Assembly: GCA_964545075.1 (NCBI GenBank)
Contig: CAZJFS010000030.1
Coordinates: forward strand, 1-37,147
Length of the DNA: 37,147 nt
Direction: 5' to 3'
Origin: DAOPXV01 sp035352535
Lineage (GTDB): Bacteria; Muiribacteriota; UBA9980
Shown here piece after piece: positions 24,798 to 33,185 of the stretch. A program made the position numbers and the translations under genes. The notes under the pieces are model-generated. The model saw only the letters and a list, made by a program, of their open reading frames with translations, was not told the DNA's origin and ran no database searches. Numbering within the stretch: position 1 is the stretch's first letter; every line of letters starts with the position of its first letter.

Positions 24798-25390
24798 TTG
24801 ATAAATACTTTCAACTTTAATTTCTTTGAAAAATCCAGCACGTCTCCGTCGGACAGCTTATATTTCCGGCCCCGTGAAAGCTTTATATTATTGAGTCCCG
24901 TCAAGTTTTTTGATTCGGGAAGAGGCATGATATAATAATCGCCATTTTCAAATATTATCTTCGCGTGGGATCTTGAAACCGTATCGAATTTTTCGCAATC
25001 GATGAAGTTTTTTTTGCCGTCGGCCGCCTGGCAATTCTTCTTTTCGCGTTCACTCGCATCGACGCAGCTATCGCATCGCCCTATTATTTCTCCATCGGAA
25101 ACTTCGATCGCGATCTTTTCATTACGTGAAAAAAGGATAATACGTTTTTTTTCGCCTGTCGCCGCCGCGGCGTTACGGATCTGCGCCTCCGAGATATCCG
25201 CCCCGCAGTTATCGCAAATTGAAGAATAATCCGGATTAGCTTTTCCGCAATCGGAACATATCTTTATTTTTTCGCCGTCTTCATCATAACTAGTCCTGAC
25301 GGTTGAAATATCCGCGAAACAGCCTGCGCATATCGCTTCAAATTCGGCGTTTTTAACATTACATACAGGGCATTTTTTATAGCTGTTCAA
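24794..25390 (-). CDS. Zinc-ribbon and FHA-domain protein
   Basis: It probably reads phosphothreonine on partner proteins. From the chosen TTG start (25390) it is 198 residues, with two zinc-ribbon motifs at the N-terminus (Cys 7/10/21/24 and Cys 45/48/59/62). An FHA domain (about 76-198) follows with the IIGR and SRSHAKI phosphopeptide-binding motifs. The longer in-frame opening from 25477 lies entirely inside the upstream radical SAM gene, and GAAAGGGA sits before the TTG. It overlaps the radical SAM gene by 14 bases and the kinase gene by 4, so all three are made from one message. The adjacent kinase is the natural source of its ligand. Confidence 0.85.
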   Translation of the reverse strand: MNSYKKCPVCNVKNAEFEAICAGCFADISTVRTSYDEDGEKIKICSDCGKANPDYSSICDNCGADISEAQIRNAAAATGEKKRIILFSRNEKIAIEVSDGEIIGRCDSCVDASEREKKNCQAADGKKNFIDCEKFDTVSRSHAKIIFENGDYYIMPLPESKNLTGLNNIKLSRGRKYKLSDGDVLDFSKKLKLKVFIK

Positions 25391-26003
25391 AACACATCCC
25401 TTTCTTTTCGAGAAGGCGGGATATTTTAAACAGATCGTTCCGCGCCGGAATTCCGACGATAAATATTTTGCCTTCATCGTTTGAGATCTGTATATTTCTT
25501 ACAGTATATTTCGTTTTGTTGATATTCTTCGGGTAGATAGCGCGCGCCTTGTCTGATATTAATCTGATCTTCTGGTTGTCCGAACCGCGCCAGATAAGTT
25601 CGTCTTTTTCGGTTTCGACGAAAGGCTCGGTGATAATTACGTCTATTTTTTTTAAAATATCTGGGAAATTCACTTTTAGTCCGGCATAAGAATAGCCCGA
25701 ATATACGAGAATGTCGCCGCCGGTTATTTCGCGGCAGAAAGAAATGATTTTTTCCAGCGCTTCCGGCTGGTCGAACGGTTCTCCGCCGCTTATCGTTACG
25801 CCGTCGACGCGCCGCGGCGCAAAAGCCGCGATTATTTTTTCGACTTCATTTATATCGACTTTTTTTTCATCTGAAAAGTTCCATGAACCTTGATCTATGC
25901 AGCCCTTGCAGTGGATGGTGCATCCCTGAAGCCATACGCCGAGCCTGACCCCGGGGCCGAGGTTTTTCACGGGGTAATGTATTTTATTTATATATACGTC
26001 CAT
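25377..26003 (-). CDS. Radical SAM activating-enzyme-like protein
   Basis: The 208-residue protein belongs to the short NrdG/pyruvate-formate-lyase-activase-like radical SAM group. The iron-sulfur site is CTIHCKGC (CxxxCxxC), preceded by GPGVRLGVWLQG and followed by the SAM-binding VTISGGEPF. These enzymes usually generate a glycyl radical on a partner enzyme, but no glycyl-radical enzyme or class III ribonucleotide reductase is in the window. Its neighbours are AAA+ and FHA/kinase genes, so its target may be a member of this module. It starts seven bases after the AAA+ gene. It would need an anaerobic or low-oxygen cytoplasm. Confidence 0.88.
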   Translation of the reverse strand: MDVYINKIHYPVKNLGPGVRLGVWLQGCTIHCKGCIDQGSWNFSDEKKVDINEVEKIIAAFAPRRVDGVTISGGEPFDQPEALEKIISFCREITGGDILVYSGYSYAGLKVNFPDILKKIDVIITEPFVETEKDELIWRGSDNQKIRLISDKARAIYPKNINKTKYTVRNIQISNDEGKIFIVGIPARNDLFKISRLLEKKGMCFEQL

Positions 26004-26009
26004 GTCTTA

Positions 26010-27866
26010 TCACACTTCAATGCTGTATACGCCGTTTTCTCCGGAAAAAGACTTCACCGCCAGGTCCATTTCGCTTTCAGCGCGCTTGCCGCGGCCGGCC
26101 ATTATATCGAAAAGGACCCTTGAAAGCGGGTTCAGGAAAACGGTCTCGATCTTGTTTCCTATGCCTCTTCCGCCGTTGGTGAGGTCTTTTATGCAGACCC
26201 CGCAAATATCGGAACGTATCGCGCCGGGTATTGAAAGCTTGATATGGTTTTGTTCGAGGAGTCTTTCAATGATATTGTTCATGACCTTATCGAAGATTTC
26301 GGTCGCGACGTTTTCCCTTATGAAATCAAAAATGATTATGTTATCGCCGATCCTGTTGAGTATCTCCGGACGGCCGAGATTGAGCTTGAAATAATTGTTT
26401 ATTTCTTCCCGCACCCTGGCTTCGACGTCGGCGAAAGGCATTTCAGGCGTCACGTTGAGGGTTTTCCGGCCGTGTTCGTTCTGGCTGTATATGCCGAGGT
26501 TCGATGTGAAAATGATAATGCTCTCCGAGAAATATACGGTGTTTCCCGAACCGTCCGTGAGCCTTCCGTCCTCCAGTATTTGAAGGAATTTGTCGAGTAT
26601 TTTAGCGTGCGCTTTTTCGATTTCGTCGAAAAGTACCACGGAAAAAGGTTTTTCACGTATCGCGTTGGTCAATTCGCCGCCCGCGTCATATCCGACATAT
26701 CCGGGAGGCGCCCCCAGCAGCCTCTGGTCCGAATGCTCGGCCGAGAATTCGCTCATGTCGAACCTGATATACGCCCGTTCGTCGCCGAATATCAGTTCGG
26801 TCACCGCTTTCGCGATCTCGGTCTTGCCCGTGCCCGTGGGCCCGGCCAAAAAAAGCACTCCGCGTGGCTTTCCGGAATTTTTAGAGTGCGCCGCTCCGCT
26901 CAATCCCGTAACTGACCTTTTTATCACGTCGAGCGTCTTCGTAATCGCTTGCGGTTGGCCCTTTATTCGTTTTTCAATATACGCTCTCGCGTTTTTAATC
27001 TTATCCATATCGAGCCGAGCCCAGGGATCTTCGGATACGCCTATCTTATAGCGCCTGACGGCTTCAGAGATGTTTTCGAACCCGAGCCCTTCGTGCCTGG
27101 CAAGCTGCGTTATCGCCATGATATCGGAATTGTACATGCCTTCGGTCGCTTCCGAAAACAGCGTCACGAGTTCCTTTTTCCGTTCTTCGGCGCATTCGCC
27201 GAAACCCTTTATGGCCTTTGAAACAAGGCATATAAAAGGTTTCCTCATCAGAAGGTCCGGCTTCGATATGTTTACGGGCCTGATCTTCGGGTTGTTTATG
27301 AAAAACCATGACGGGAAATCGTTTTCTTTGTCGCATATCCAGAAAATGGCGTTATACTTCGGGCTTTTATTCGTTTCCGTTATGTGAGGAAACGCGGTGT
27401 ACGAGAGCTTTAAAAAAGATGAAAAAAAGTCCTTTTCCTCGACCGACATCGAATTCGGGCTGACCATGATTCTGGAGGCGAATTCGATGAATACGGCTAT
27501 AAATGCGTCCTTGCATTCAACCATCTTTCTGATGTAATCGAAAGCCTTGACTATGGAACATGCGAAGTATCCGTCCTTGAACGTCAATCCGAATGATCTG
27601 TAAAAAAAATCAATGACCTGTTTTTCGTTTTCCGGCGTGAGGTTTTGCGCGAGAGAGAATCCGTCAACCGGATCGTAGCTGATAAAATACTGATAGCCTT
27701 CCGTCTGAAGATTTTCCATCAAATAATATTTCAACTGCAGCGGAAAAAATTTATCCTGATTGTAAAACGGGTAAATGTCCCTGATATTGCCGGAAAGGAT
27801 GAATTGCGACTTGATGCTGATAAATCTTTTGATGTCCTTGATCCATCTTGGGACGATGAAATCCAT
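26010..27866 (-). CDS. Clp/Hsp100-type AAA+ ATPase with degenerate first lobe
   Basis: The C-terminal half of this 618-residue protein is a complete ClpA/ClpB D2-type module: Walker A GPTGTGKT (342-349), pore loop GYVGYDAGG (389-397), Walker B VVLFDEIEKAH (410-420), sensor-1 TSN (454-456), the GRPEILNRI arginine-finger region (498-506) and GGRGIG (565-570). The N-terminal half (about 1-280) lacks a Walker A but keeps an AAA-like pattern, including an FFINNPKIRPVNI strand. It has no Clp N-domain and no ClpP-binding loop that I can see. It probably remodels a protein rather than feeding a protease. It is the first gene of the operon; no convincing sigma-70 promoter was found upstream. Confidence 0.88.
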   Translation of the reverse strand: MDFIVPRWIKDIKRFISIKSQFILSGNIRDIYPFYNQDKFFPLQLKYYLMENLQTEGYQYFISYDPVDGFSLAQNLTPENEKQVIDFFYRSFGLTFKDGYFACSIVKAFDYIRKMVECKDAFIAVFIEFASRIMVSPNSMSVEEKDFFSSFLKLSYTAFPHITETNKSPKYNAIFWICDKENDFPSWFFINNPKIRPVNISKPDLLMRKPFICLVSKAIKGFGECAEERKKELVTLFSEATEGMYNSDIMAITQLARHEGLGFENISEAVRRYKIGVSEDPWARLDMDKIKNARAYIEKRIKGQPQAITKTLDVIKRSVTGLSGAAHSKNSGKPRGVLFLAGPTGTGKTEIAKAVTELIFGDERAYIRFDMSEFSAEHSDQRLLGAPPGYVGYDAGGELTNAIREKPFSVVLFDEIEKAHAKILDKFLQILEDGRLTDGSGNTVYFSESIIIFTSNLGIYSQNEHGRKTLNVTPEMPFADVEARVREEINNYFKLNLGRPEILNRIGDNIIIFDFIRENVATEIFDKVMNNIIERLLEQNHIKLSIPGAIRSDICGVCIKDLTNGGRGIGNKIETVFLNPLSRVLFDIMAGRGKRAESEMDLAVKSFSGENGVYSIEV

Positions 27867-28063
27867 ATGTTATCAATTCTCCTGATTAAACTTGCGCTCG
27901 TTCGAAACTATCGGTGATATTTTAGTGAAAAATATTTAAATGACTGCCATCGGCTTATACGACAAACAATCGGCCGGACGGTTAAGCCAATTTCAAAAAT
28001 AATGAATTTATATAATGAATTTACTACAAAAGTCTTAAAAAGTCAAATATTGAAGCTGCAATA
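27867..28063. other. Leader region of the AAA+ operon
   Basis: This holds a GGAG about 12 bases before the AAA+ ATG (minus strand) and AT-rich DNA. A possible -10 (TAAAAT on the minus strand near 27925) has no matching -35 at 16-18 bases, in contrast to the strong promoters elsewhere in the window. No RNA gene or other feature was recognised. Confidence 0.4.
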
Positions 28064-28099
28064 AAAAAGCGGAAGTTCGAATTATCGCCTTCCGCTTTT
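28064..28099 (-). terminator. Terminator of the secreted lysozyme-like gene
   Basis: Read on the minus strand, AAAAGCGGAAG and CTTCCGCTTTT pair around a 14-base loop and run into a T-rich end. It lies 28 bases after the stop of the 28127-29464 gene and separates it from the AAA+ operon. Confidence 0.85.
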
Positions 28100-28126
28100 C
28101 TCGCATTATGATTTTTGCGTTTTTTA

Positions 28127-29464
28127 TTATTTCCCGCCGAAGAATTCCAGGTAAATATTTCTGAAAAGCTTGCCGCCGTGTTTGTGCGGCGTGTACATGT
28201 AGTTGGCGTATGTCGCCGCGTTCTTGACGTTTATCGTCTCGCCGTCTATTTCCATGGGAACGCTCCCGTTCTGAGCGAGTTTCGCCATGCCGCGGTTGTA
28301 CTGGTTCCTCATTGTCTGAGCGCCGTAGTTGATCTGGTTTTCAAGGCCCTTATATTTCGAGTTCCAGTTGCCCGAATCGTAAGCGCCGCAGCCGGTCGCC
28401 CAGTCGAGCTGCTTCTGAGTGGGGTTTTTGACCGTGATAAGGCTCTGTTCCGTCTGGAGGCGCGACATGATGACTTTCGGCGAGATTCCGTATTTTTGGG
28501 CCGCATCGTATATCATGTCCGCGGGATATTTTCCGTTCTGGGCATTGGCGAGGCAGGAACCCTTCTGGGCAAGGAACGACTGGATCTCGTTTCTTGACAT
28601 CGCGTTGGCGTTGATATAAGCCTGGTCCGATATCATGTAATCGTATCTGAGCGTCGTGGCCCATGAATTATCGTTGAGATTTGAATTGATCGTAACGTCG
28701 GAGTTTGTTGTGTTTGTATTGGTTTGTTTTTTGAGCGCCTCTATAAGGTTTTTCAGCTGAACGACTATATTCGTCGAATCGTCGCAGTATGCGCGCTGCT
28801 GGGTGTTTTTAAATGTCTGGACCGTGAGGTTCATTGAGACGTTTAAAAATTTTTGCTGGGCTTTTTCGTAAAGCGCTATTTGTTCGCCGGAGGTTCCGGC
28901 TTTTTTCGCCATTTCGAGATAGCACCTGCCCTGCCAGTAAACGGCCTGGTAATAGTATTTTCCTTCGAGCGCCGCCTGGCGTTCGGCCATTTCGTATAAT
29001 GAAAGGGCGTCCTTATAATTTCCGGAGACGAAATTCATTTCGCCGAGCGCGAAATTATTGATCTCGGAAGGCAGCTTGTTTAAGAGTTCGCGGAGTTTTT
29101 CCATGAATTTAATGCTTATTTGTTTTATGATTCCCGGCTTTTTTGGCGCTTCATAAGACGTCGGCTGGGATTCGCCGCCCCGGGCCGGAACTGCCGGCGC
29201 CTGAAATACCTGTTGATTGGCGTCGGCGCCCGTCAGCTTTATGTATTCCGCGGCAAGTTCCTGATATTTTTGAAGCCATTGACGCGCTTCGGCGGAGTCG
29301 GAACCTTTCTGAATGGAGGAATCCACGAAATTTTTATAAGCGGCCTGAACCGATTGATAGAGCTTGAGCGCTTCATCGTTCGAATCGGAAAACGCGGCTC
29401 CTAAAAAACCGAAAACCAGAAAAGCAGCAAGGCATATGACGAGCGTTAATTTACTTTTATACAA
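28127..29464 (-). CDS. Secreted protein with helical hairpin and lysozyme-like C-terminal domain
   Basis: The 445-residue product starts at TTG 29464, with AGGTGA seven bases upstream and an exact-consensus promoter. A signal peptide (1-26) is followed by a helical hairpin (about 42-77) shared with the secreted protein at 650-1798, a Pro-rich linker, and a helical TPR-like region (about 130-250) with a low-complexity Asn/Thr stretch. The C-terminal domain (about 290-440) has SRNEIQSFLAQKGS, AAQKYGISPKVIMSRLQTEQSL and a DWATGCGAYDSGNW block, as in surface peptidoglycan-hydrolase-like domains of lysozyme-type fold. It may trim or bind cell wall; the catalytic Glu is probably in QTEQS. Activity is not proven. 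Confidence 0.75.
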   Translation of the reverse strand: MYKSKLTLVICLAAFLVFGFLGAAFSDSNDEALKLYQSVQAAYKNFVDSSIQKGSDSAEARQWLQKYQELAAEYIKLTGADANQQVFQAPAVPARGGESQPTSYEAPKKPGIIKQISIKFMEKLRELLNKLPSEINNFALGEMNFVSGNYKDALSLYEMAERQAALEGKYYYQAVYWQGRCYLEMAKKAGTSGEQIALYEKAQQKFLNVSMNLTVQTFKNTQQRAYCDDSTNIVVQLKNLIEALKKQTNTNTTNSDVTINSNLNDNSWATTLRYDYMISDQAYINANAMSRNEIQSFLAQKGSCLANAQNGKYPADMIYDAAQKYGISPKVIMSRLQTEQSLITVKNPTQKQLDWATGCGAYDSGNWNSKYKGLENQINYGAQTMRNQYNRGMAKLAQNGSVPMEIDGETINVKNAATYANYMYTPHKHGGKLFRNIYLEFFGGK

Positions 29465-29501
29465 TATATTTCACCTGCCAATTATTTAAAACATTTCATT
29501 A

Positions 29502-29530
29502 ATTATACAACATGAAAAAGGGCTTGTCAA
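29502..29530 (-). promoter_or_regulatory. Exact-consensus sigma-70 promoter
   Basis: On the minus strand TTGACA (29530-29525), a 17-base spacer and TATAAT (29507-29502) match consensus at all twelve positions. It drives the secreted gene starting at 29464, with a short leader carrying the AGGTGA site. Confidence 0.85.
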
Positions 29531-29548
29531 ATTTCCGCGTTTTATTTC

Positions 29549-29577
29549 TTGAAAATATGGCTGAAATGTTTTATAAT
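29549..29577 (+). promoter_or_regulatory. Sigma-70 promoter of the ABC-TPR operon
   Basis: TTGAAA (29549-29554), a 17-base spacer and TATAAT (29572-29577) point toward the ABC ATPase gene. The start is expected near 29584, giving a leader of about 58 bases. It is back to back with the minus-strand promoter at 29502-29530. Confidence 0.75.
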
Positions 29578-29641
29578 AAACGTGCCGTATAAACCGCTGC
29601 CATTATCAAGGCCCCGTGAAACGCGAAAGTGATAAATAATT

Positions 29642-30676
29642 ATGAATAGCGACAAAAACAGAAACATGGCCATAGAGGCCGAAAATGTATATAAAAGCTT
29701 CGGCGAGCCATTCTCATTCAAGCGGATATTAAAGCTGCCGTGGGAACTGGCGCTTCGCCTTTTCGGCAATTATAAGAAAAAAAGCGTCTTGAAGGACCTC
29801 AGTTTCAAAGTTGAAAGAGGCTCCGTCGTAGGGTTTTTAGGCCCGAACGGCGCCGGAAAATCGACAAGCCTGAAGGTCATGTTAAATCTTATCAGAAAAG
29901 ACGCGGGCGAGTGCCATATTTTAGGGTTCAACACCGAATACGATTATGACAAATCGCTGAAGTCAACCGGAGCGTTAGTCGAATTACCGGTTTTTTACGA
30001 ATTTATGACGGGTTTCGACAACCTGCTGATAACCGCGAATGTCTTCAAGCACATAACCCGCGAGGCGATCGATCTGAGCCTGCGGCGCGTGGGGCTGTTC
30101 GATCATAAAGATAAAAAGGTCAGCCAGTATTCGACCGGAATGCGCCAGAAACTATATGTCGCCAAAATATTATTGATGAAGCCCAAGGTCATCATACTCG
30201 ACGAGCCCACTTCGGGAATGGACCCGAAAGGCCAGGCCGAGATGCGCGATATTATAAAAAGCCTCGCTGGAGAGGGCGATATAACGGTCCTTGTATCGTC
30301 GCATCTGCTATATGAAATAGAGCAGGTCGCCGATTACGTAGTCATAATAAAAGACGGCGTCGTTGTCACATACGGTCGCGTGGCGGACCTTCTTGAAACG
30401 GAACACGAGTTATACGATTTGGAGGTCGCGCCCGAAAAAATTTCGGAATGCGGCTCTCTTTTAAGCGGGATGGACTATATAATAGGCGTTGAAAACACGC
30501 TGAGGGGAAACGTTCCCTACCTTTCACTTAAAATAAAAAAAGACGCCGCGGCGCGGGTTCCAAAAGACCTTGTAGCCAGTAACATTGATATATATAATTT
30601 CATGCGCCAGAAGCGCAGCCTCGAGGAGTACTTTCTCGAGGTCACCGACGGCGCCGCGACCGGTCAGGCAAAATAG
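29642..30676 (+). CDS. ABC-2-type transporter ATP-binding protein
   Basis: This cytoplasmic ATPase subunit (344 residues) powers the permease encoded next. Walker A is GPNGAGKS (67-74), the signature is YSTGMRQK (163-170, with Thr replacing the usual second Gly/Ser), Walker B VIILDEP (183-189), and the switch His is in SSHLL. Between the first two strands there is an extra roughly 25-residue stretch (about 22-48, FKRILKLPWELALRLFG) of the kind seen in some ABC-2 exporters. The C-terminal roughly 90 residues form a separate regulatory-type domain. The Shine-Dalgarno is weak. The substrate is unknown. Confidence 0.9.
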   Translation: MNSDKNRNMAIEAENVYKSFGEPFSFKRILKLPWELALRLFGNYKKKSVLKDLSFKVERGSVVGFLGPNGAGKSTSLKVMLNLIRKDAGECHILGFNTEYDYDKSLKSTGALVELPVFYEFMTGFDNLLITANVFKHITREAIDLSLRRVGLFDHKDKKVSQYSTGMRQKLYVAKILLMKPKVIILDEPTSGMDPKGQAEMRDIIKSLAGEGDITVLVSSHLLYEIEQVADYVVIIKDGVVVTYGRVADLLETEHELYDLEVAPEKISECGSLLSGMDYIIGVENTLRGNVPYLSLKIKKDAAARVPKDLVASNIDIYNFMRQKRSLEEYFLEVTDGAATGQAK

Positions 30677-30700
30677 ATTTTTTTTGGAGTTAAAGAAAAC

Positions 30701-31564
30701 ATGTTCGATCTGGTGAGATACGAAGTTTTTAAAATGCGCCGTCTGAAAAAGGTTTATTTCTGCGCGTTCGCGATAAATTTTTTCCCGCTTATGATCCTTT
30801 TCGTGCTTACGGTGCTTTTTTTCAAGGGCATGCTCTACGGCTGGGTCGGCATTTCGCAGCAGATGTTCCAGGATGAGTTCGGGCAGGGAATAATGGGTTC
30901 CATAGTCGTTATGCTCAGCTTCTTTTCTTGGGCTTCATGGTTTTTTCAGACGATAATCGCCGGCGAACTGATATCGAAAGAATTTGAAAACAAGTCCATA
31001 AAATTAATGCTTTTAATGCCTTTCCGCCGCTTGACGATATATATGGCCAAGCTCGTTTCGACGATGCTTTTTTTCGCGTTCAATATGCTTATTTATCTCT
31101 CGCTTACGGCGGTCATAGGCGTCGCGCTCGACCGTATATTCGGCCTGAACGTATTTCAGCTCATCGATTATCCGCTTCTGGGAAAATTATGCAACGCCTA
31201 TTTCGTCGTGAACGTGTCTTATATTTCGCTGGTTTTTCTGATATCGATATTCGCGAAGTCTTCGGAGACTACCATGGCTTTTTCGATATTCGCCACTTTT
31301 GCGTTGAAGGCGATCGATTCCGTTATCATGCTTTTCGGAAAGCTAAATATAATTCCGATAGAACTTTCGAATTTTTTAAATAAATACGCCTATCTGAAAT
31401 CGTGTGAGATAATAAACACTGAAAAACTTCTGGAAGTCATGAAAACCAACGATTATACCAAACTTCCCATATCCTTTGATATGCTCGGCGTGAATATACT
31501 ATATTCGCTTCTGTTTCTTATGACAGGGTACCTTATATTTAAAAGGAAAGAGGAGAAGGGCTAA
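30701..31564 (+). CDS. ABC-2-type transporter permease
   Basis: The 287-residue inner-membrane protein has about six hydrophobic helices. The second and third are separated by an EFENKSIKLMLLMPFRR stretch, the coupling segment typical of ABC-2 permeases. It begins 24 bases after the ATPase gene and must be its partner. The stop codon overlaps the start of the following TPR gene (TAATG). The exported substrate cannot be deduced. Confidence 0.88.
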   Translation: MFDLVRYEVFKMRRLKKVYFCAFAINFFPLMILFVLTVLFFKGMLYGWVGISQQMFQDEFGQGIMGSIVVMLSFFSWASWFFQTIIAGELISKEFENKSIKLMLLMPFRRLTIYMAKLVSTMLFFAFNMLIYLSLTAVIGVALDRIFGLNVFQLIDYPLLGKLCNAYFVVNVSYISLVFLISIFAKSSETTMAFSIFATFALKAIDSVIMLFGKLNIIPIELSNFLNKYAYLKSCEIINTEKLLEVMKTNDYTKLPISFDMLGVNILYSLLFLMTGYLIFKRKEEKG

Positions 31565-32001
31565 TGAATTTTTCAAACATCAGAGAATATTCTTTTCTTT
31601 TGCAATACCCATATAACATATTCATGGCGGTTTTTTGCGCGCTTGTTTTATATTACGGAATGCGTTCGATCTTATTCATTTTAAAATATAACGAACTCGA
31701 CAGGCGCATCGCGATGTATCCAAACCTTGCGGAAGTTCGAGTTCAATTGGGTGAACTGCTCTATGATAACGGCAGGGTGGATCGCTCAATATCGCTTTTT
31801 TTACAGGCTATAAATATTCATCCGGATCTTCATTACGCCAGGATAAAGCTTTCCGAGATCTATTTCGAGCGCGGCGAGAAAGACAAGGCAGTCGCGCAGT
31901 TGAAAGAAATTTTGAAGCGCACCAGCGATGATAAATATAAATTCTCGGTGCTGGCCATACTAAAAAAATGGAGAATTCCTCAAACTCTTATTGAAGGCTG
32001 A
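31564..32001 (+). CDS. Small membrane-anchored TPR protein
   Basis: The 145-residue product has one membrane helix (about 16-38) followed by about two tetratricopeptide repeats. Its ATG overlaps the permease stop codon by one base, so translation is coupled to the ABC transporter. It may be an accessory that docks a partner on the transporter. No specific family is recognised. Confidence 0.75.
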   Translation: MNFSNIREYSFLLQYPYNIFMAVFCALVLYYGMRSILFILKYNELDRRIAMYPNLAEVRVQLGELLYDNGRVDRSISLFLQAINIHPDLHYARIKLSEIYFERGEKDKAVAQLKEILKRTSDDKYKFSVLAILKKWRIPQTLIEG

Positions 32002-32005
32002 TCTT

Positions 32006-32890
32006 ATGTTTTTTTCAGAACGTGATTTTTTATACGGAGCCGCGCGTAAAATGTGCGGCCGTGAATTTATATTTTTTAAAATTCCCATTGCATTGCTTTT
32101 TTTCTTCGTTTTTTTTCAGATCGTTTTCGCCGCTGAAGAAAGCGCGGTCGTCTCGAAAAACATCCCGGTTTCGCCCGCTTTAAAAATGCCGAAAGACGCG
32201 GCCGCGCAAAATTATGAGGCGCTTTTAAACAAGGGCATGGATGCCGCCGGCGAAGGATTATGGATGGACGCGTGCGCGCTGTTTCAAAGAGCGCTCAGTC
32301 AACGGCAGGATTTTTTGGGAGCCTATCTGGCTCTCGGGACGGCTTTTCTCAAACTTGGCAGGACCGGAGACGCCGCGGAATCTTTCGAGCGGCTTGCGCT
32401 TTTAAAGATAAGCTCGGGGGACGATACCATATCGTGCGAGCTGGAACAAAAGATAAAATCCCGTTTTTTAGACGACGCGGTCGAAACATGCCGCCAGACG
32501 GTTATAATTATTCCCCATTCATTCGAGGCCAATAGCTCTCGGGCGTGCCTCGCGATATACGCCGGAAATTACGCCGAAGCCGTTGAATATTACAGGCACC
32601 TGCTTAGAATAAAACCTGATTATACCGATGCCCGTTATTATCTTGGCGCGGCATATCATAAGCTTGGAAATTATCGCCAGTCTATAACGGAGTTAAAGAA
32701 ATACGCCGCGATTGACGCCGAAAATGCGGAAGCGCGGATGTTTCTCGGATTGAACTATCTCATGCTCCACGAGATCGCGGCCGCGAAAGAGGAATATAAG
32801 ATCGTGAACGCTATCGACAAAGAGAAGGGCCTGCTTTTAAAGGAACTTATTTCTCATTGCGAAAAAAACGGCCCAGGCATTGACAAATAA
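32006..32890 (+). CDS. Secreted or membrane-anchored TPR protein
   Basis: I used ATG 32006, with GAAGG at 31993-31997; a TTG at 31991 and an ATG at 32051 are also possible, and the latter gives a shorter, more typical signal peptide. The product (294 residues from 32006) has a hydrophobic export segment (about 23-38) ending in Phe-Ala-Ala, then about five to six TPRs. It follows the small TPR gene by four bases and is probably part of the same envelope machinery. The last codons contain the -35 box of the next promoter. Confidence 0.75.
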   Translation: MFFSERDFLYGAARKMCGREFIFFKIPIALLFFFVFFQIVFAAEESAVVSKNIPVSPALKMPKDAAAQNYEALLNKGMDAAGEGLWMDACALFQRALSQRQDFLGAYLALGTAFLKLGRTGDAAESFERLALLKISSGDDTISCELEQKIKSRFLDDAVETCRQTVIIIPHSFEANSSRACLAIYAGNYAEAVEYYRHLLRIKPDYTDARYYLGAAYHKLGNYRQSITELKKYAAIDAENAEARMFLGLNYLMLHEIAAAKEEYKIVNAIDKEKGLLLKELISHCEKNGPGIDK

Positions 32891-32909
32891 AACGCGTTTT
32901 TGCTATACT
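32880..32909 (+). promoter_or_regulatory. Promoter overlapping the TPR gene stop
   Basis: TTGACA (32880-32885), an 18-base spacer and TATACT (32904-32909) overlap the last codons of the TPR gene. The predicted start near 32916 leaves an unusually long leader of about 270 bases before the next gene. Confidence 0.6.
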
Positions 32910-33185
32910 TAGTTTCGGCATGCTATGTCGTGCCGCATGCGTTCAAATGAACGCCAGGGTGTACGCTTTTTCGAACTTTCGATTCCGCTTTTATATAAAA
33001 AATTTCATACAAACCGCCGCACTCTTTATTCATACTCTTATTCGATTCATCATTCATTCAACCTGTGAATATTATCCATTCATAGTTAATCAATTAATGC
33101 CGCCGGCCTGCGCGCAAGATCGTCCGGCGTCAATTCTATTTATTCGCTCATGGAAGAGCGAAGTTTAAAACACGGGAGGTATAAT
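32910..33185 (+). other. Long untranslated leader before the CsgG-like gene
   Basis: This stretch has no convincing gene. It holds small inverted repeats (GTTC/GAAC near 32941-32952; GCCGG/CCGGC near 33101-33127) and a repeated GCATGC. An 82-codon open frame at 32920-33168 has no ribosome-binding site or family resemblance. It could contain a regulatory RNA; I recognise none. Confidence 0.4.

Noticed and set aside
27920..27930. TAAAAT (minus strand) as promoter of the AAA+ operon
   Set aside because: The hexamers at 16, 17 and 18 bases upstream do not resemble a -35 box, so it is not listed as a promoter.
32920..33168. 82-codon open frame in the leader of the CsgG-like gene
   Set aside because: No ribosome-binding site and an unremarkable translation; treated as untranslated leader.
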